Assembly (NCBI GenBank): GCA_040222855.1
Contig: JAVKCD010000003.1
Coordinates: 558,001 to 622,000, forward strand
Reading direction: 5' to 3'
Length of the DNA stretch: 64,000 nt
Source of the DNA: Phycisphaeraceae bacterium
GTDB taxonomy: Bacteria; Planctomycetota; Phycisphaerae; Phycisphaerales; Phycisphaeraceae
Numbering within the stretch: position 1 is the stretch's first letter; the number at the start of each line of letters is the position of its first letter. Shown piece after piece: positions 41,486 to 50,354 of the stretch. The position numbers and the translations under genes were made by a program. The notes under the pieces were generated by a model, which was given only the letters and a program-made list of their open reading frames with translations, was not told where the DNA came from and did no database searches.

Positions 41486-41504
41486 CTTCCACGAGCTTAG
41501 CGAT

Positions 41505-43496
41505 TTAACTTTTGACGCCGGTCAGGGTTACTGCCTGGCCGGAGCCGACGGTTCCGCCTTCGCCCTGGGTGTCGGGGATCCACTGGACGAAGGCTTCGAT
41601 CGCCTCGTACTCGGCGAGGCCGAGTTCGTCGTAGAGTTTGGCGGTGCCGCGGTTGCGGTCTTCGGCGCGTTGCCAGAACTCTCTGGGGTCGCTGCCTGGG
41701 AACAGGGCCCTGTCTTTTTGTGATTCGTGCTTGAAGATTGCCTGGCGTTTGCGGAGCAGTTCCTGTGGCGAGATCGGCACGGCCATCTCGATGTGCTCGG
41801 GTTCCCACTCCTGCCATGCGCCGCGATAGAGCCAGAGGTTGCAGTTTTTGAACCACTCGTGGTGCTTGACGCGGTGGACGGCGGCGAAGATCGCCATGAG
41901 GCAGACGCGGTGGGTGCCATGAGGGTCGGAGAGGTCGCCGGCGGCGTAGATCTGGTGGGGCTTCACCTTTTCGAGGAGGTCGACGATGATCTGGATGTCG
42001 TCTTCGCCGATGGGCTTCTTGCGGATCGTGCCGGTCTCGTAGAAGGGCATGTCGAGGAAGTGCAGGTTTTCGTCGGGCACGCCAGCGGCGCGGGCTCCAG
42101 CGCGTGCCTCGCCGCGGCGGATGAGGCCTTTGATTTTCTGGATCTCGGGGGAATCGACCTGACCTGGCTGTTTCCTGCGGAGGAACTCCTCGATATGTGC
42201 TTCGATCTCGGTGGCTTTATCGTCTTTGACGCCGAACATCTTGTTGAAGTCGGCGGCGAAGTCGGCGAAGCGGAGTGCGTCCTCGTCAAAGACGGCGATG
42301 TTGCCGGATACCTGATAGGCGATGTGGACCTCGTGGCCCTGATCGCAAAGACGGATGAGCGTCCCGCCCATGGAGATCACGTCGTCATCGGGGTGGGGGG
42401 AGAAGACGATGGCGCGTTTGGGGAAGATCTCGTCGCTGGCGCGGCGTTGATCGCCGGGTCGTTTGGCGCTGGTCGGTTTGCCGCCGGGCCAGCCGGTGAT
42501 GGTCGCCTGGAGGTAGCGGAAAACATTGACGTTGATGCTGTAGGCCGGGCCGTGTTCGGCGATGAGGTCCTGGAGTCCCGACTCGTTGTAGTCCTCATCG
42601 GTGAGTTTGAGGACCGGCTTCTTGACCTGCTGTGCCAGCCAGATCACCGCCCGGCGGATGAGTTTGGCGTCCCAGTCGCAAGGCCCGACCAGCCAGGGCT
42701 GGTTGGTGCGCGTGAGGCTGGAGGCGGCGGCCCCGTCGAGCATGACCTGCGCGTTGGGGTGATCCTGGAGGAAGGATGCGGCGATGACTGGTGTGACGGG
42801 CCCCTCGATCGCCTCGGCGGAGATTTTTGACTTGCCCTCGCCAAAGGCCATCATGATCAGACGACGAGCGCCGAGGATGGTCCCGACCCCCATGGTGATG
42901 GCCTTGGTCGGGACGTTCTCGATGCCGAAGAAGTCGCTGGCGGCGTCGATGCGTGTTTTGCGGTCGAGCCAGATGAGGCGTGTGCGGCTTTCTTTGCCTG
43001 AGCCTGGCTCGTTGAAGCCGATGTGCCCGGTGCGCCCGATGCCCAGGAGCTGGATGTCGATCCCGCCGGCATCGGTGATGGCTTTTTCGTATGACTGGCA
43101 GTAATGGGGTACTTCCTCGATCGACAGCGTGCCGTCTGGGATATGGACGTTCCTGGGGTCGATGTCGATGTGATCGAAGAGGTGCTCGTGCATGAACCGG
43201 TGATAGCTCTGCAGCTCGTTGGGCTGCATGGGGAAGTACTCGTCGAGGTTGAAGGTCACGACGTTCTTGAACGACAGGCCTCGTTCTTTGTGCAAGCGAA
43301 CCAGTTCGGCGTAGACGCCTGTGGGGGTTGAGCCGGTGGCGAGACCGAGTACTACGGATTTGCCCTCTTTTTGACGCGTCTCGATCAGCTCGGCGATCTC
43401 GGCGGCGACCGCCTGGTTGACCTCGGCGGGGTCGGTCAGGACACGGGTCGGGATCTTCTCTCGACTGGCCATCTGCAGATCAAAAGCGGAAGACAA
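41505..43496 (-). CDS. nagB: Glucosamine-6-phosphate deaminase fused to a PIG-L-type deacetylase domain
   Basis: The 663-residue protein starts with a NagB domain to about residue 270 (VLGLATGSTPTGVYAEL, FNLDEYFPM, LLGIGRTGHIGFNEPGS), which converts glucosamine-6-phosphate to fructose-6-phosphate and ammonia. From about 360 to 630 it continues with a PIG-L/LmbE-like zinc deacetylase fold (AIVFSPHPDDDVISMGGTLI, then GDLSDPHGTHRVCLMAI), which typically deacetylates N-acetylglucosaminyl substrates. The two activities are consecutive in amino-sugar breakdown. Fused NagB-like proteins of this length are known in Bacteroidota and Planctomycetes. A promoter is visible upstream at 43602-43630. Confidence 0.9.
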   Translation of the reverse strand: MSSAFDLQMASREKIPTRVLTDPAEVNQAVAAEIAELIETRQKEGKSVVLGLATGSTPTGVYAELVRLHKERGLSFKNVVTFNLDEYFPMQPNELQSYHRFMHEHLFDHIDIDPRNVHIPDGTLSIEEVPHYCQSYEKAITDAGGIDIQLLGIGRTGHIGFNEPGSGKESRTRLIWLDRKTRIDAASDFFGIENVPTKAITMGVGTILGARRLIMMAFGEGKSKISAEAIEGPVTPVIAASFLQDHPNAQVMLDGAAASSLTRTNQPWLVGPCDWDAKLIRRAVIWLAQQVKKPVLKLTDEDYNESGLQDLIAEHGPAYSINVNVFRYLQATITGWPGGKPTSAKRPGDQRRASDEIFPKRAIVFSPHPDDDVISMGGTLIRLCDQGHEVHIAYQVSGNIAVFDEDALRFADFAADFNKMFGVKDDKATEIEAHIEEFLRRKQPGQVDSPEIQKIKGLIRRGEARAGARAAGVPDENLHFLDMPFYETGTIRKKPIGEDDIQIIVDLLEKVKPHQIYAAGDLSDPHGTHRVCLMAIFAAVHRVKHHEWFKNCNLWLYRGAWQEWEPEHIEMAVPISPQELLRKRQAIFKHESQKDRALFPGSDPREFWQRAEDRNRGTAKLYDELGLAEYEAIEAFVQWIPDTQGEGGTVGSGQAVTLTGVKS

Positions 43497-43601
43497 GGGC
43501 AGGCTCCTCTTGGATACACGGGCAATATAAGCGAACGTAGGGCCAGGACCGCCCGGCGCTGGAGAGCATGTTACATGAACGAAGGGCTTAATCTATCAAC
43601 T

Positions 43602-43630
43602 ATAATAATCGAAAGACTTTTGAGCGACAA
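43602..43630 (-). promoter_or_regulatory. Predicted sigma-70 promoter for the nagB fusion
   Basis: On the minus strand TTGTCG (43625-43630) and TATTAT (43602-43607) are separated by 17 bases in an unusually AT-rich patch. They lie about 105 bases upstream of the nagB start at 43496, with no other gene between. Confidence 0.55.
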
Positions 43631-43665
43631 CCCTTGTCTGGACTCATAACTTCCTAACAGATAAA

Positions 43666-43708
43666 GAAAAAGCCCCGCCGCCTCGCTGTGAAGCGAGACG
43701 TCCGGGGC
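43666..43708 (-). terminator. Rho-independent terminator after the small lipoprotein gene
   Basis: On the minus strand CCCCGG-type arms (43672-43677 with 43703-43708) and inner CTCGCT/AGCGAG (43682-43687 with 43692-43697) form a hairpin followed by TTTTT(C)TTT (43662-43671 on the plus strand as AAAGAAAAA). It lies 24 bases beyond the stop of the gene at 43732. Confidence 0.8.
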
Positions 43709-43731
43709 CGATCCAAGGCATGGGGGTTGGG

Positions 43732-44085
43732 TCAATCTTTTGGCGGCTCGTAGACCCCGGGGTGAAGTGCTTCACGGAGATCGTCTGCGGACATCGGGTC
43801 GACGGCGTAGACATCTTCGAGGAGCTTCGCGGCTGCGTCGCGGGCCAGGGCGTCGAGCCCGCCTGTGGCGGTCTCGGGTCGGGTCTCCAGCAGGGCGGCC
43901 ACCTCGGGCTGGCGGAAGTAGTGAAACTCGCCGAGGGCGTCGCCGGAGCCGAGGTTGGTCGAGGGCCTAGCCGAGAAGAGGACGCCGCTGGATGTTGCGG
44001 GGTCTCTGTGTTCGGCGGCGTCGAATGCCTTGCATCCGACCGTGGTCAGGATGAGTCCCGCAGCCAGGAGTGCTCTTAGGGCCAT
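43732..44085 (-). CDS. Small hypothetical lipoprotein
   Basis: The 117-residue product from ATG 44085 has a short basic start, a hydrophobic helix and a lipobox LTTVGC, so Cys18 is probably lipidated. The mature part has no recognisable domain; it is polar, with an Asp/Glu/Leu-rich helical C-terminus (MSADDLREALHPGVYEPPKD). GGAGG six bases upstream supports the start. It is followed by a clear terminator and appears to be monocistronic. Confidence 0.65.
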   Translation of the reverse strand: MALRALLAAGLILTTVGCKAFDAAEHRDPATSSGVLFSARPSTNLGSGDALGEFHYFRQPEVAALLETRPETATGGLDALARDAAAKLLEDVYAVDPMSADDLREALHPGVYEPPKD

Positions 44086-44282
44086 GATCGTCCTCCAGAG
44101 ACCGCAGTGATCTCCAGAGCAGGTCATCGAACCGGCCTTGGCCCGGATCGAGTCTTACCGGACACAACCAGGACACTTATGAAACACGATCTCAGCACAG
44201 CCGCCAGACACGGCCCAGGCGTTAAGCTTGACCTAGTCAGCCTGACAGTCATTGAGTATTTGTTAGCCCCCTAGGCGGCCGG

Positions 44283-45122
44283 TCAGGCTTGCGTCAGTCG
44301 TCCGCTGATGTGGCGGGCTGCGAAGGCGATGTCCTCGACCCGCTGGTCGCCGGCCTCGCGCTCGATGACCAGATCGCCACGGTATCCGCCCTGTTGAAGT
44401 GCATTGAGAAAGGCGGGCCAGTCGACCGCCCCGCTGCCGACGCGTTCTTCGCTGCCCCAGGTTCCTGGTTGCGGGGTTGGCAGCGCGTCTTTGATGTGTA
44501 CCTGCTTGACCCAGTGCATCAATGACTTCACGGCCTCGATCGGATCGCCTTTGCCGTAGAGGATCATGTTGGCGGGGTCGAAGTTCACGCCCACCGCAGG
44601 GTGATTCAACGCTTGGAGGAATCCGGCCAGGTCGGCGGCTGTTTCCTGACCTGTTTCCAGGAGCAGATCAATCCCCGCAGAGCGTGAGAGGTCTGCCAGC
44701 TCGCCAAGTCGTTCGGTGACCTTCGATCGCACTGGGTCGTTGGGGTCGTGCGGGATAAAGCCGGCGTGAAAGGTGATCTGATCGAGGCCCAGTGCGGTCG
44801 CGATGCCCACTTGTCGGGCGTACAGATCGCGATTAGCGGGCCAGTGCTCATCCGGCACGATCCCGCCGGTGAGTTTGATGGTTTCGAGTGTGCTGTAGTC
44901 CTCGCCGATGGGCATGAACATGCCCGAGACCAGTTCGATGCCGGCGTCCTTCAGCGTTGCGCCGGCACGCGACCACGACAGGTCTTCGACCAGGGGGTTG
45001 AGACACAGCGACGCGCGAGACAAGCCTGTACACCCGAGGCTCTCGATGAGGTCCGCAGGGCTGTCGGGCTGAAAGCTCCAACTGCAAGCGGCCAGCCGTT
45101 CGTTCATCGACCCCTGGCTCAT
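44283..45122 (-). CDS. Sugar phosphate isomerase/epimerase (xylose isomerase-like TIM barrel)
   Basis: The 279-residue protein fits the AP endonuclease 2/xylose isomerase-like barrel (COG1082 type). Metal-ligand segments can be recognised: ITFHAGFIPHD, DLLLETGQETA, VGVNFDPANMILYGKGDPIE, VKQVHIKDA and DLVIEREAGDQ. These supply the His, Glu and Asp ligands that bind a divalent metal. Planctomycetes have many paralogues for polyol and sugar metabolism; the substrate cannot be told. Upstream, 27 bases away on the same strand, lies a cytochrome c lipoprotein. Confidence 0.85.
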   Translation of the reverse strand: MSQGSMNERLAACSWSFQPDSPADLIESLGCTGLSRASLCLNPLVEDLSWSRAGATLKDAGIELVSGMFMPIGEDYSTLETIKLTGGIVPDEHWPANRDLYARQVGIATALGLDQITFHAGFIPHDPNDPVRSKVTERLGELADLSRSAGIDLLLETGQETAADLAGFLQALNHPAVGVNFDPANMILYGKGDPIEAVKSLMHWVKQVHIKDALPTPQPGTWGSEERVGSGAVDWPAFLNALQQGGYRGDLVIEREAGDQRVEDIAFAARHISGRLTQA

Positions 45123-45149
45123 CCTGTTTACCTTTCTGAGTATCTTGAC

Positions 45150-45623
45150 TCAGCGCTGGGCGATCACATCGTCGGCAGAGACTATCGAAGCCTGATTGCC
45201 CCACGATTGTCTGACATAACTCACCACCGCAGCGACTTCCTCATCCGAAAGAAAACTGATTCCCGGCATGATCGATCCGTAGGCTCCCGACCCAGGCAGT
45301 GCCCTAGGCCCCGCGCCGACGCCATGAAGTGTCATCCGGATCAACAGTTTCGGATCGCCAACGACGGTCTGGTTGCCCTTGAGCACCGGGAAGCCGCCAT
45401 TCATCCCGCCGCCGTCTTGCCCGTGGCAGCCCGCGCAGTTGGCCTGATAGACCTGCTGTCCGAGCACGCGATCAAAGACCACCACCGGATCGGGATTTAC
45501 GACGACCAGTGGCTCCGAAGGTCCGGAAACGTCGACCTCTTTGTCGGTCTGTTCGTCACAGCCGACGAGTCCCAGGGCTACCGCGAGCCCTGCCATTTGC
45601 AGTAACCGTCGCTTGGCTTTCAT
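45150..45623 (-). CDS. Cytochrome c lipoprotein
   Basis: The 157-residue protein has a signal peptide with lipobox LGLVGC (Cys22), an acidic linker, and a class I c-type cytochrome domain with haem motif CAGCH and a likely axial Met in YGSIMPGISFLSDEEV. It would sit on the outer face of a membrane and pass electrons in the periplasm. Partners of such cytochromes in planctomycetes are often dehydrogenases or terminal oxidases; none is adjacent. It is followed by the isomerase gene and preceded by an MBL hydrolase gene after 27 bases. Confidence 0.9.
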   Translation of the reverse strand: MKAKRRLLQMAGLAVALGLVGCDEQTDKEVDVSGPSEPLVVVNPDPVVVFDRVLGQQVYQANCAGCHGQDGGGMNGGFPVLKGNQTVVGDPKLLIRMTLHGVGAGPRALPGSGAYGSIMPGISFLSDEEVAAVVSYVRQSWGNQASIVSADDVIAQR

Positions 45624-45650
45624 ACCCTCATGATACCAGCCAACTATTAG

Positions 45651-46796
45651 TTAGAGATCGATCACCATGTCGGCTCGCGCCAGCTCCACCTTCTCGGCAC
45701 GGTTGCGGCACCAGCGGGCGAGGCCGTCATCGATGGCGTTTCGCTCGGACCACTCCCGATTCGGGTCGTGGTGCCCGATCAGGGTCCGCTCGACGCCGCA
45801 GCGCTGGGCCATCTCCTGGATGTCCTCGATGCACGAGTGGCCCCAGTCGAGCCGTGACACTGTGGATGAGGAGCCGATCGCCGAGATGCCGTCGTAGTCG
45901 CTGCGGAGGTACTGGCCGTCTCGATAGAGCAGGTCGATACCGTCGCAGTGATCCATCAGCGATTCTTCTGCTGCGACGGACGCCTGCTGTCGGGGATCGC
46001 TTTCGTCCGAGCCGTGGCGAAGCTCGTGATCGGTGCAGAACACAAAGGACGACGTTCCGTGGTCCACCCGGTAGGCCAGGCACGGTGCGGGGTGATAGAC
46101 CTCGAACGCCATGACTTGCGTGTCGCCGACCATGATCGGTTTGGGGAGCGCGTGGTCTATGGCGCGAAGGTCATACTTGGCGGATGATTGATCGGGACCT
46201 GTCAGCGCGACCGCCTCGAAGGTTGCGGGCATGACGTTGTAGTAAATCGGTGTCTGAACGCCGTGCAACTCGCTGTCGAGTTTGCGCGAGAAAATTCCCA
46301 AGTAGCTGTCGAGTGCCCGGAGGAACTGTGGGTTGCCGTAGACCTTCAATCGATTTCGCGGATCAAAACAGACTGCGGCCTGGTCGAAACCGACCGTGTG
46401 GTCGTTGTGCGAGTGACTGCCGAAGAGATGCAGGGTGCGCTCGGGTTGATCAGCCCACTTCACCTGAAGGTCTTTGGCGCAGTTTCGAAAGCCGGAGCCG
46501 GCGTCAAAGATGAGGTCATGGCCGTCGGGCGTTTCGACACGCACACAGGTCGTCCAGCCGTCGTAGACCCGTGGAGACGGCAGATCAAAACGATCGCGGT
46601 AGGCCAGGAGGCGTTTTCGGGTCACTGGCCCGCCAAGGATCTTCTCGATTGAGTCCACCCGCTCGCGCCGCCTGAGGGCATCGTGCAGGACGACCTCGAT
46701 CAGGTGCGCATCGGAAAGGTCCTTCCGTGCCTGGCGCTCGGCCGCCGAGGGGAAGATCGAGCAGCTACCCTGCGTCCCGTACAGGGTGACTCGCAT
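45651..46796 (-). CDS. MBL-fold metallo-hydrolase
   Basis: The 381-residue protein has the metallo-beta-lactamase motif HSHNDH (LFGSHSHNDHTVGF), an upstream DLIFDAGSGFRNC, a middle His in AFEVYHPAPCLAYRV, a CTDHE segment and a final GHH (LIGHHDPNRE), giving all the usual ligands for two metals. The N-terminus MRVTLYGTQGSCS resembles RNase Z or phosphodiesterase-type members. An insert of about 60 residues containing charged helices precedes the core. Substrate unknown. GTG/ATG further upstream at 46832 is less likely. Confidence 0.82.
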   Translation of the reverse strand: MRVTLYGTQGSCSIFPSAAERQARKDLSDAHLIEVVLHDALRRRERVDSIEKILGGPVTRKRLLAYRDRFDLPSPRVYDGWTTCVRVETPDGHDLIFDAGSGFRNCAKDLQVKWADQPERTLHLFGSHSHNDHTVGFDQAAVCFDPRNRLKVYGNPQFLRALDSYLGIFSRKLDSELHGVQTPIYYNVMPATFEAVALTGPDQSSAKYDLRAIDHALPKPIMVGDTQVMAFEVYHPAPCLAYRVDHGTSSFVFCTDHELRHGSDESDPRQQASVAAEESLMDHCDGIDLLYRDGQYLRSDYDGISAIGSSSTVSRLDWGHSCIEDIQEMAQRCGVERTLIGHHDPNREWSERNAIDDGLARWCRNRAEKVELARADMVIDL

Positions 46797-46883
46797 GTTT
46801 CGGATGCGCTCAGCCACGTCCACTCCGACCACGAGTCCATCGTTCGCACCATTGCCCCCGGGACTTTGGTGGCTATCGACAGT

Positions 46884-48947
46884 CTAACGCCGCCGCTGTA
46901 TCGCCAGCAGGCCAAGAAGTAATCCTGCCGTGGCGGGCTCCGGGACGGCCGCGCCGAATCCGAAACCTGACGCCAGGAGGCTGAGGTCCACCAGGCCGAC
47001 CTCGCCGTCACCGTTGAAGTCTCCTTGCCCCCAACCCAGCCCAGATTGGCCGAAGTATGAGGCCAGGAGCGAGAGGTCGGTGAGGTCCACATTTTTATCG
47101 AGGTTCGTATCACCGAGCTTGCTGCCGAATAACTCCTCGATCCAGAACCTCAGGTCGTCCGCCGTGGTGGTTCCGTCGCCAGTGAGGTCGTAATCAGGCG
47201 TGCCCATGCCTGCGGCGATCAGATTGAGATCGACCATCGAGTACCCGCCGTTGCCGTTGAAGTCGCCCAGCCAGGGGTCCAGCATGCCGTCGGGGTTGTG
47301 GGCCAGACGATCGACCAGGAGCCAGGACACGCCTTCGCCGATGACACGGAGGCTTCTTAGGGACACGATCGCTTCATCAAGGACGCCGTTGCCGGTTCGC
47401 GATGACAGGCCGAACCAGTCGTCGGGGTTATCGAGGTCCCACTGAACCAGTCGCCAGACGCCATCGCCGATCAGATCACGGTCCGCTGACACTTCGGTCT
47501 GGCCGCCATCGGCGAGGGTGAGGCTGATGCTCACGTCCGTTGATTCCGTCTTGACCCACAAGCCCAGCCAGCCTTGCGAAGCAAACTCATCGATCGGGTC
47601 AGACAGCAGGTCCAGCGTCCAGCCCGAAGCATCGCCATCGACGTCAATTCTCAGTGACTGCCCGCCATCGATGGCGCTCTGCGTGGTGACCTGCTGCGAG
47701 GAGCTGTTGACGAACCTGGTCAATGCCGATGACGACGCGGGGGTGGTGAACGGCTCGGGTTCGATGGTGAAATCAGCTAGGACAGTGAACTCAGCGGGTG
47801 TGACGAGGCTGGCGATGTAGTCGGCAATTGCCGTGCGCATCGGGCCGGTGTTCCTGATCGTCGAGTAGGCGTACATCTGAAAACCGTGTGACCCGTTGTC
47901 CCGCGATCGCTCGATCTGGTCGAGCGTCAGCGCCGTGTCGGTGCCGTGGAGGTAAGGCCCCAGCCCCGTGACGACCGCTGTATCCCCGCCGATGCCTGCG
48001 TACATCTGGACGTTCGATTCCAAAAGGTGATCGTACTGCTGGCTGAGGTAGGTCATCGGCAGGGCGAGGTCGAGGATCTCTTCCTCGATCCAACGCTCGG
48101 AGTTCTGCTGGTGGCTGTTCATGGCGATGTTGAAATCGCGCCAGACTGCGGCCGAGAGGATCTGATTCTGGTCAAGGGCCTTGATTGAGTCTCGTACCTT
48201 GACCACCAACTCGGTGATGTTGTCGGCGATCCACTGCTTGAAGGCGCTGTTCGCGCCTGTGAAGGGCAAGCCGGTATCAGCGGTAAAGCGAGCGCGCGAG
48301 GCAGGGTCCTGGGCGTAATCATCCCCGGCCCCGCTGACCATGCGCACGTAGTCGAGGTGAATGCCGGCGACGCCGTAGTTCGCCACGATGTCTGCTGCGA
48401 CGTTGGCGATGTGGTCCTGCGCCTCGGGCACGGTCGGGTTGATGCCGACGTAGCCGTTGTAGAGCGGCTGGTCGTTGCCGTTGAAGTCCTTGAGGCGCCA
48501 CTCGGGGTGGGCGTTCCAGAGGTGGTTCGGGTCGGTCGGCGGGCTGCTGCCGTTCCACATTGGGATGGTGTTGAGCCATGCGTGGAGGCGGACCCCGTGC
48601 TGATTGGCCTCGTCCACGGCGACGGCCAGGGGGTCCCAGCCCGGGTCCTGGCTGAAGTAGGGGGACTGTTGAGGCCAGACCTCGAAGTTGCTGTCGTAGC
48701 GTGCATCGCCCTGGCCGCGGACCTGGAACTGGATGTCGGTGAACCCGAGGCTGGCGGCGTCGGCGATAATCGAGCGGACCTGAGCCTCGCTGGAATAATC
48801 GAATCGCGTGACCCAGATGCCGACGTAGTCCTCGTAGCTCATGGACGAGTTGATCACCGGATGCCCGGCCCGGGCGACTCCGCCCAGCGAGGCCACGACC
48901 AGTGTCACCACAGCAACCCGAACCATCCAGCCCGATCGTTCGATCAC
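46884..48947 (-). CDS. Secreted GH10-like (YngK-type) hydrolase with dockerin-like repeats and PEP-CTERM tail
   Basis: The 687-residue protein has a signal peptide (VVTLVVASLGGVARAG) and a TIM-barrel domain of the glycosyl hydrolase-like 10 family (VGIWVTRFDYSSEAQV, VRLHAWLNTIPMW, GVAGIHLDYVRMV) to about residue 370. Residues about 385-560 look like a carbohydrate-binding jelly roll. Then come dockerin-like calcium segments (GDFNGNGGYSMVDLNLIA, YDLTGDGTTTADDL, GDTNLDKNVDLTDLSLLA, GDFNGDGEVGLVDLSLLA) and a perfect PEP-CTERM end (VPEPATAGLLLGLLAIQRRR). AAAGGAG six bases before GTG 48947 supports this start. It is probably exported by Sec and sorted to the surface. Confidence 0.88.
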   Translation of the reverse strand: MIERSGWMVRVAVVTLVVASLGGVARAGHPVINSSMSYEDYVGIWVTRFDYSSEAQVRSIIADAASLGFTDIQFQVRGQGDARYDSNFEVWPQQSPYFSQDPGWDPLAVAVDEANQHGVRLHAWLNTIPMWNGSSPPTDPNHLWNAHPEWRLKDFNGNDQPLYNGYVGINPTVPEAQDHIANVAADIVANYGVAGIHLDYVRMVSGAGDDYAQDPASRARFTADTGLPFTGANSAFKQWIADNITELVVKVRDSIKALDQNQILSAAVWRDFNIAMNSHQQNSERWIEEEILDLALPMTYLSQQYDHLLESNVQMYAGIGGDTAVVTGLGPYLHGTDTALTLDQIERSRDNGSHGFQMYAYSTIRNTGPMRTAIADYIASLVTPAEFTVLADFTIEPEPFTTPASSSALTRFVNSSSQQVTTQSAIDGGQSLRIDVDGDASGWTLDLLSDPIDEFASQGWLGLWVKTESTDVSISLTLADGGQTEVSADRDLIGDGVWRLVQWDLDNPDDWFGLSSRTGNGVLDEAIVSLRSLRVIGEGVSWLLVDRLAHNPDGMLDPWLGDFNGNGGYSMVDLNLIAAGMGTPDYDLTGDGTTTADDLRFWIEELFGSKLGDTNLDKNVDLTDLSLLASYFGQSGLGWGQGDFNGDGEVGLVDLSLLASGFGFGAAVPEPATAGLLLGLLAIQRRR

Positions 48948-49266
48948 ATCAAACTCCTTTGATCACTAGCGGCCACCCGCTGGGGAGCAACTATCGCCGG
49001 GGCGGGAAGACGCCACTCCAAGCACCCGACCGGACTCACCTTATCCATCATGCCATGCTTTTCCGTCTGGGGCGATTGAAATATGGTTCTTATACAGCTT
49101 ATTCGCGGTCTCCTGATCAACCTGACCCCTCCAAAAGCCCGAAAATAAAAGAGGAAACTGAGCCAAAGCGCGTTAAAATTGTTGCAGAAGACCCCCAATC
49201 GGGTATAAGATGCTTAATAAAGTCTTATACTTCCGTTTCAGCACCCCTCACTGATGAGGTTTCATC
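48948..49266. other. Intergenic region between the divergent hydrolase and pseudopilin genes
   Basis: About 320 bases contain a promoter for the plus-strand gene at 49182-49209 and the ribosome binding site of the minus-strand gene. I see no further gene or RNA in it. Confidence 0.6.
49182..49209 (+). promoter_or_regulatory. Predicted sigma-70 promoter of the pseudopilin-like gene
   Basis: TTGCAG (49182-49187) and TATAAG (49204-49209) are 16 bases apart in an AT-rich stretch, 58 bases before the start codon. A small hairpin, TGATGA/TCATCA (49252-49267), reaches the A of the ATG. Confidence 0.6.
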
Positions 49267-50193
49267 ATGAAGAACGCTCACCGCCCCGCTTTCACGCTCA
49301 TTGAGTTGCTCGTGGTGATCTCGATCATCGCGCTGCTGATTGGGATCCTGCTGCCGGCACTTGGTGCGGCACGGGCGACGGCGAGGGACATTGCGTGCCT
49401 GAGCAACACTCGCCAGCTTTCCATCGCGAGCTTCTCGTACGCTACGGATAACGCTGATTATTTTGTGCGGTTCTCCGACATGGCCGTTGCAGCGGGACGA
49501 GGGGGCAAGCCCTCCAACCTTGGTCAGAACGGGCTGGATGGTGTGCTTCCTGGAAATGCCAGTCATGCTTGGACCTGGACCTTTGTCGCCGGCAACTACG
49601 CCTCCACCGATCTCTACGAGTGCCCCAGCTTCACCGAAGCCGAAGAGTTCAGCACTGGCGGTGGCTCCCTGAATATCCGTGACGCCTCGGTCGAGAAGAA
49701 CACCGACGGCAGCATCGATCAGAACTGGCGGAATTCTGATTACGGCGTCAATATTGCTTGGTTAACCGCCATGCGTCGCAATCCCAATGTGAATGAACTG
49801 GTTCCTGGAGGTGGCCGTGGTCTCGCTGGCAAGGAATACGAGATCTCTTCACGCCTAAGCAGTGTGGAGGCACCGACTACAACTCTGTTCGCCGCTGACA
49901 CATACTTCGCTGGAATCGCAGCTGCCGACCAGGGCACCTATGGTGTGTTCTTTGCGAGTGCTACTAATGCTAACTCAGAGACCGTACACGCACGACATGG
50001 TAGCGGGGCAGTCAATATTTCTTACGCTGACGGACATTCTGGCTCTGAGACAATGCCTATTAATCAGAGCCTCACAGCAAATAGTGCCGTAACCGTTTAT
50101 GACTGGATCAGTGTCCTTGGTGCTTACAGCAATACGACACCAGTTGGTAACCCTGACAACAAGTGGGACTTGCTTTCAGGCGATGCCTATTAG
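49267..50193 (+). CDS. Pseudopilin-like protein with prepilin N-terminus (DUF1559-type)
   Basis: The 308-residue product starts with a type IV prepilin sequence: a short basic leader, then [20 protein letters not shown], where cleavage precedes Phe. A soluble domain follows, with [17 protein letters not shown] next to the helix and a C-terminal [14 protein letters not shown], like the H-X9-DG motif. This layout is hugely expanded in planctomycetes. The function is probably a fibre or a secretion pseudopilin; exact role unknown. The neighbour at 50355 is a close paralogue. A GAGG before the ATG fits as ribosome binding site. Confidence 0.88.
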   Translation: MKNAHRPAFTLIELLVVISIIALLIGILLPALGAARATARDIACLSNTRQLSIASFSYATDNADYFVRFSDMAVAAGRGGKPSNLGQNGLDGVLPGNASHAWTWTFVAGNYASTDLYECPSFTEAEEFSTGGGSLNIRDASVEKNTDGSIDQNWRNSDYGVNIAWLTAMRRNPNVNELVPGGGRGLAGKEYEISSRLSSVEAPTTTLFAADTYFAGIAAADQGTYGVFFASATNANSETVHARHGSGAVNISYADGHSGSETMPINQSLTANSAVTVYDWISVLGAYSNTTPVGNPDNKWDLLSGDAY

Positions 50194-50220
50194 CACTCAG
50201 TTACGACCGATCGCCCCCCG

Positions 50221-50244
50221 ACCCCGCTCCGGCGGGGTTTTTTT
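50221..50244 (+). terminator. Rho-independent terminator between the two pseudopilin-like genes
   Basis: ACCCCGC (50221-50227) and GCGGGGT (50232-50238) form a stem with a short loop, followed by TTTTTTT up to 50244. It lies 27 bases after the stop of the first gene and separates the transcription of the two paralogues. Confidence 0.9.
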
Positions 50245-50354
50245 ATTTCCCATCTGGCGGGGTTTCTTCTGGCGTTCAGAACGACAGCAAGGGTAAAATG
50301 GATGTGCCTGTCGATTCAATCGCATTCAAACACATTTCAGCACGAGGTTCTGTC

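Noticed and set aside
44160-44200. Possible dif-like site around ACTTATGAAAC
   Set aside because: Only one half resembles an XerD arm; the other arm and the central palindrome are missing.
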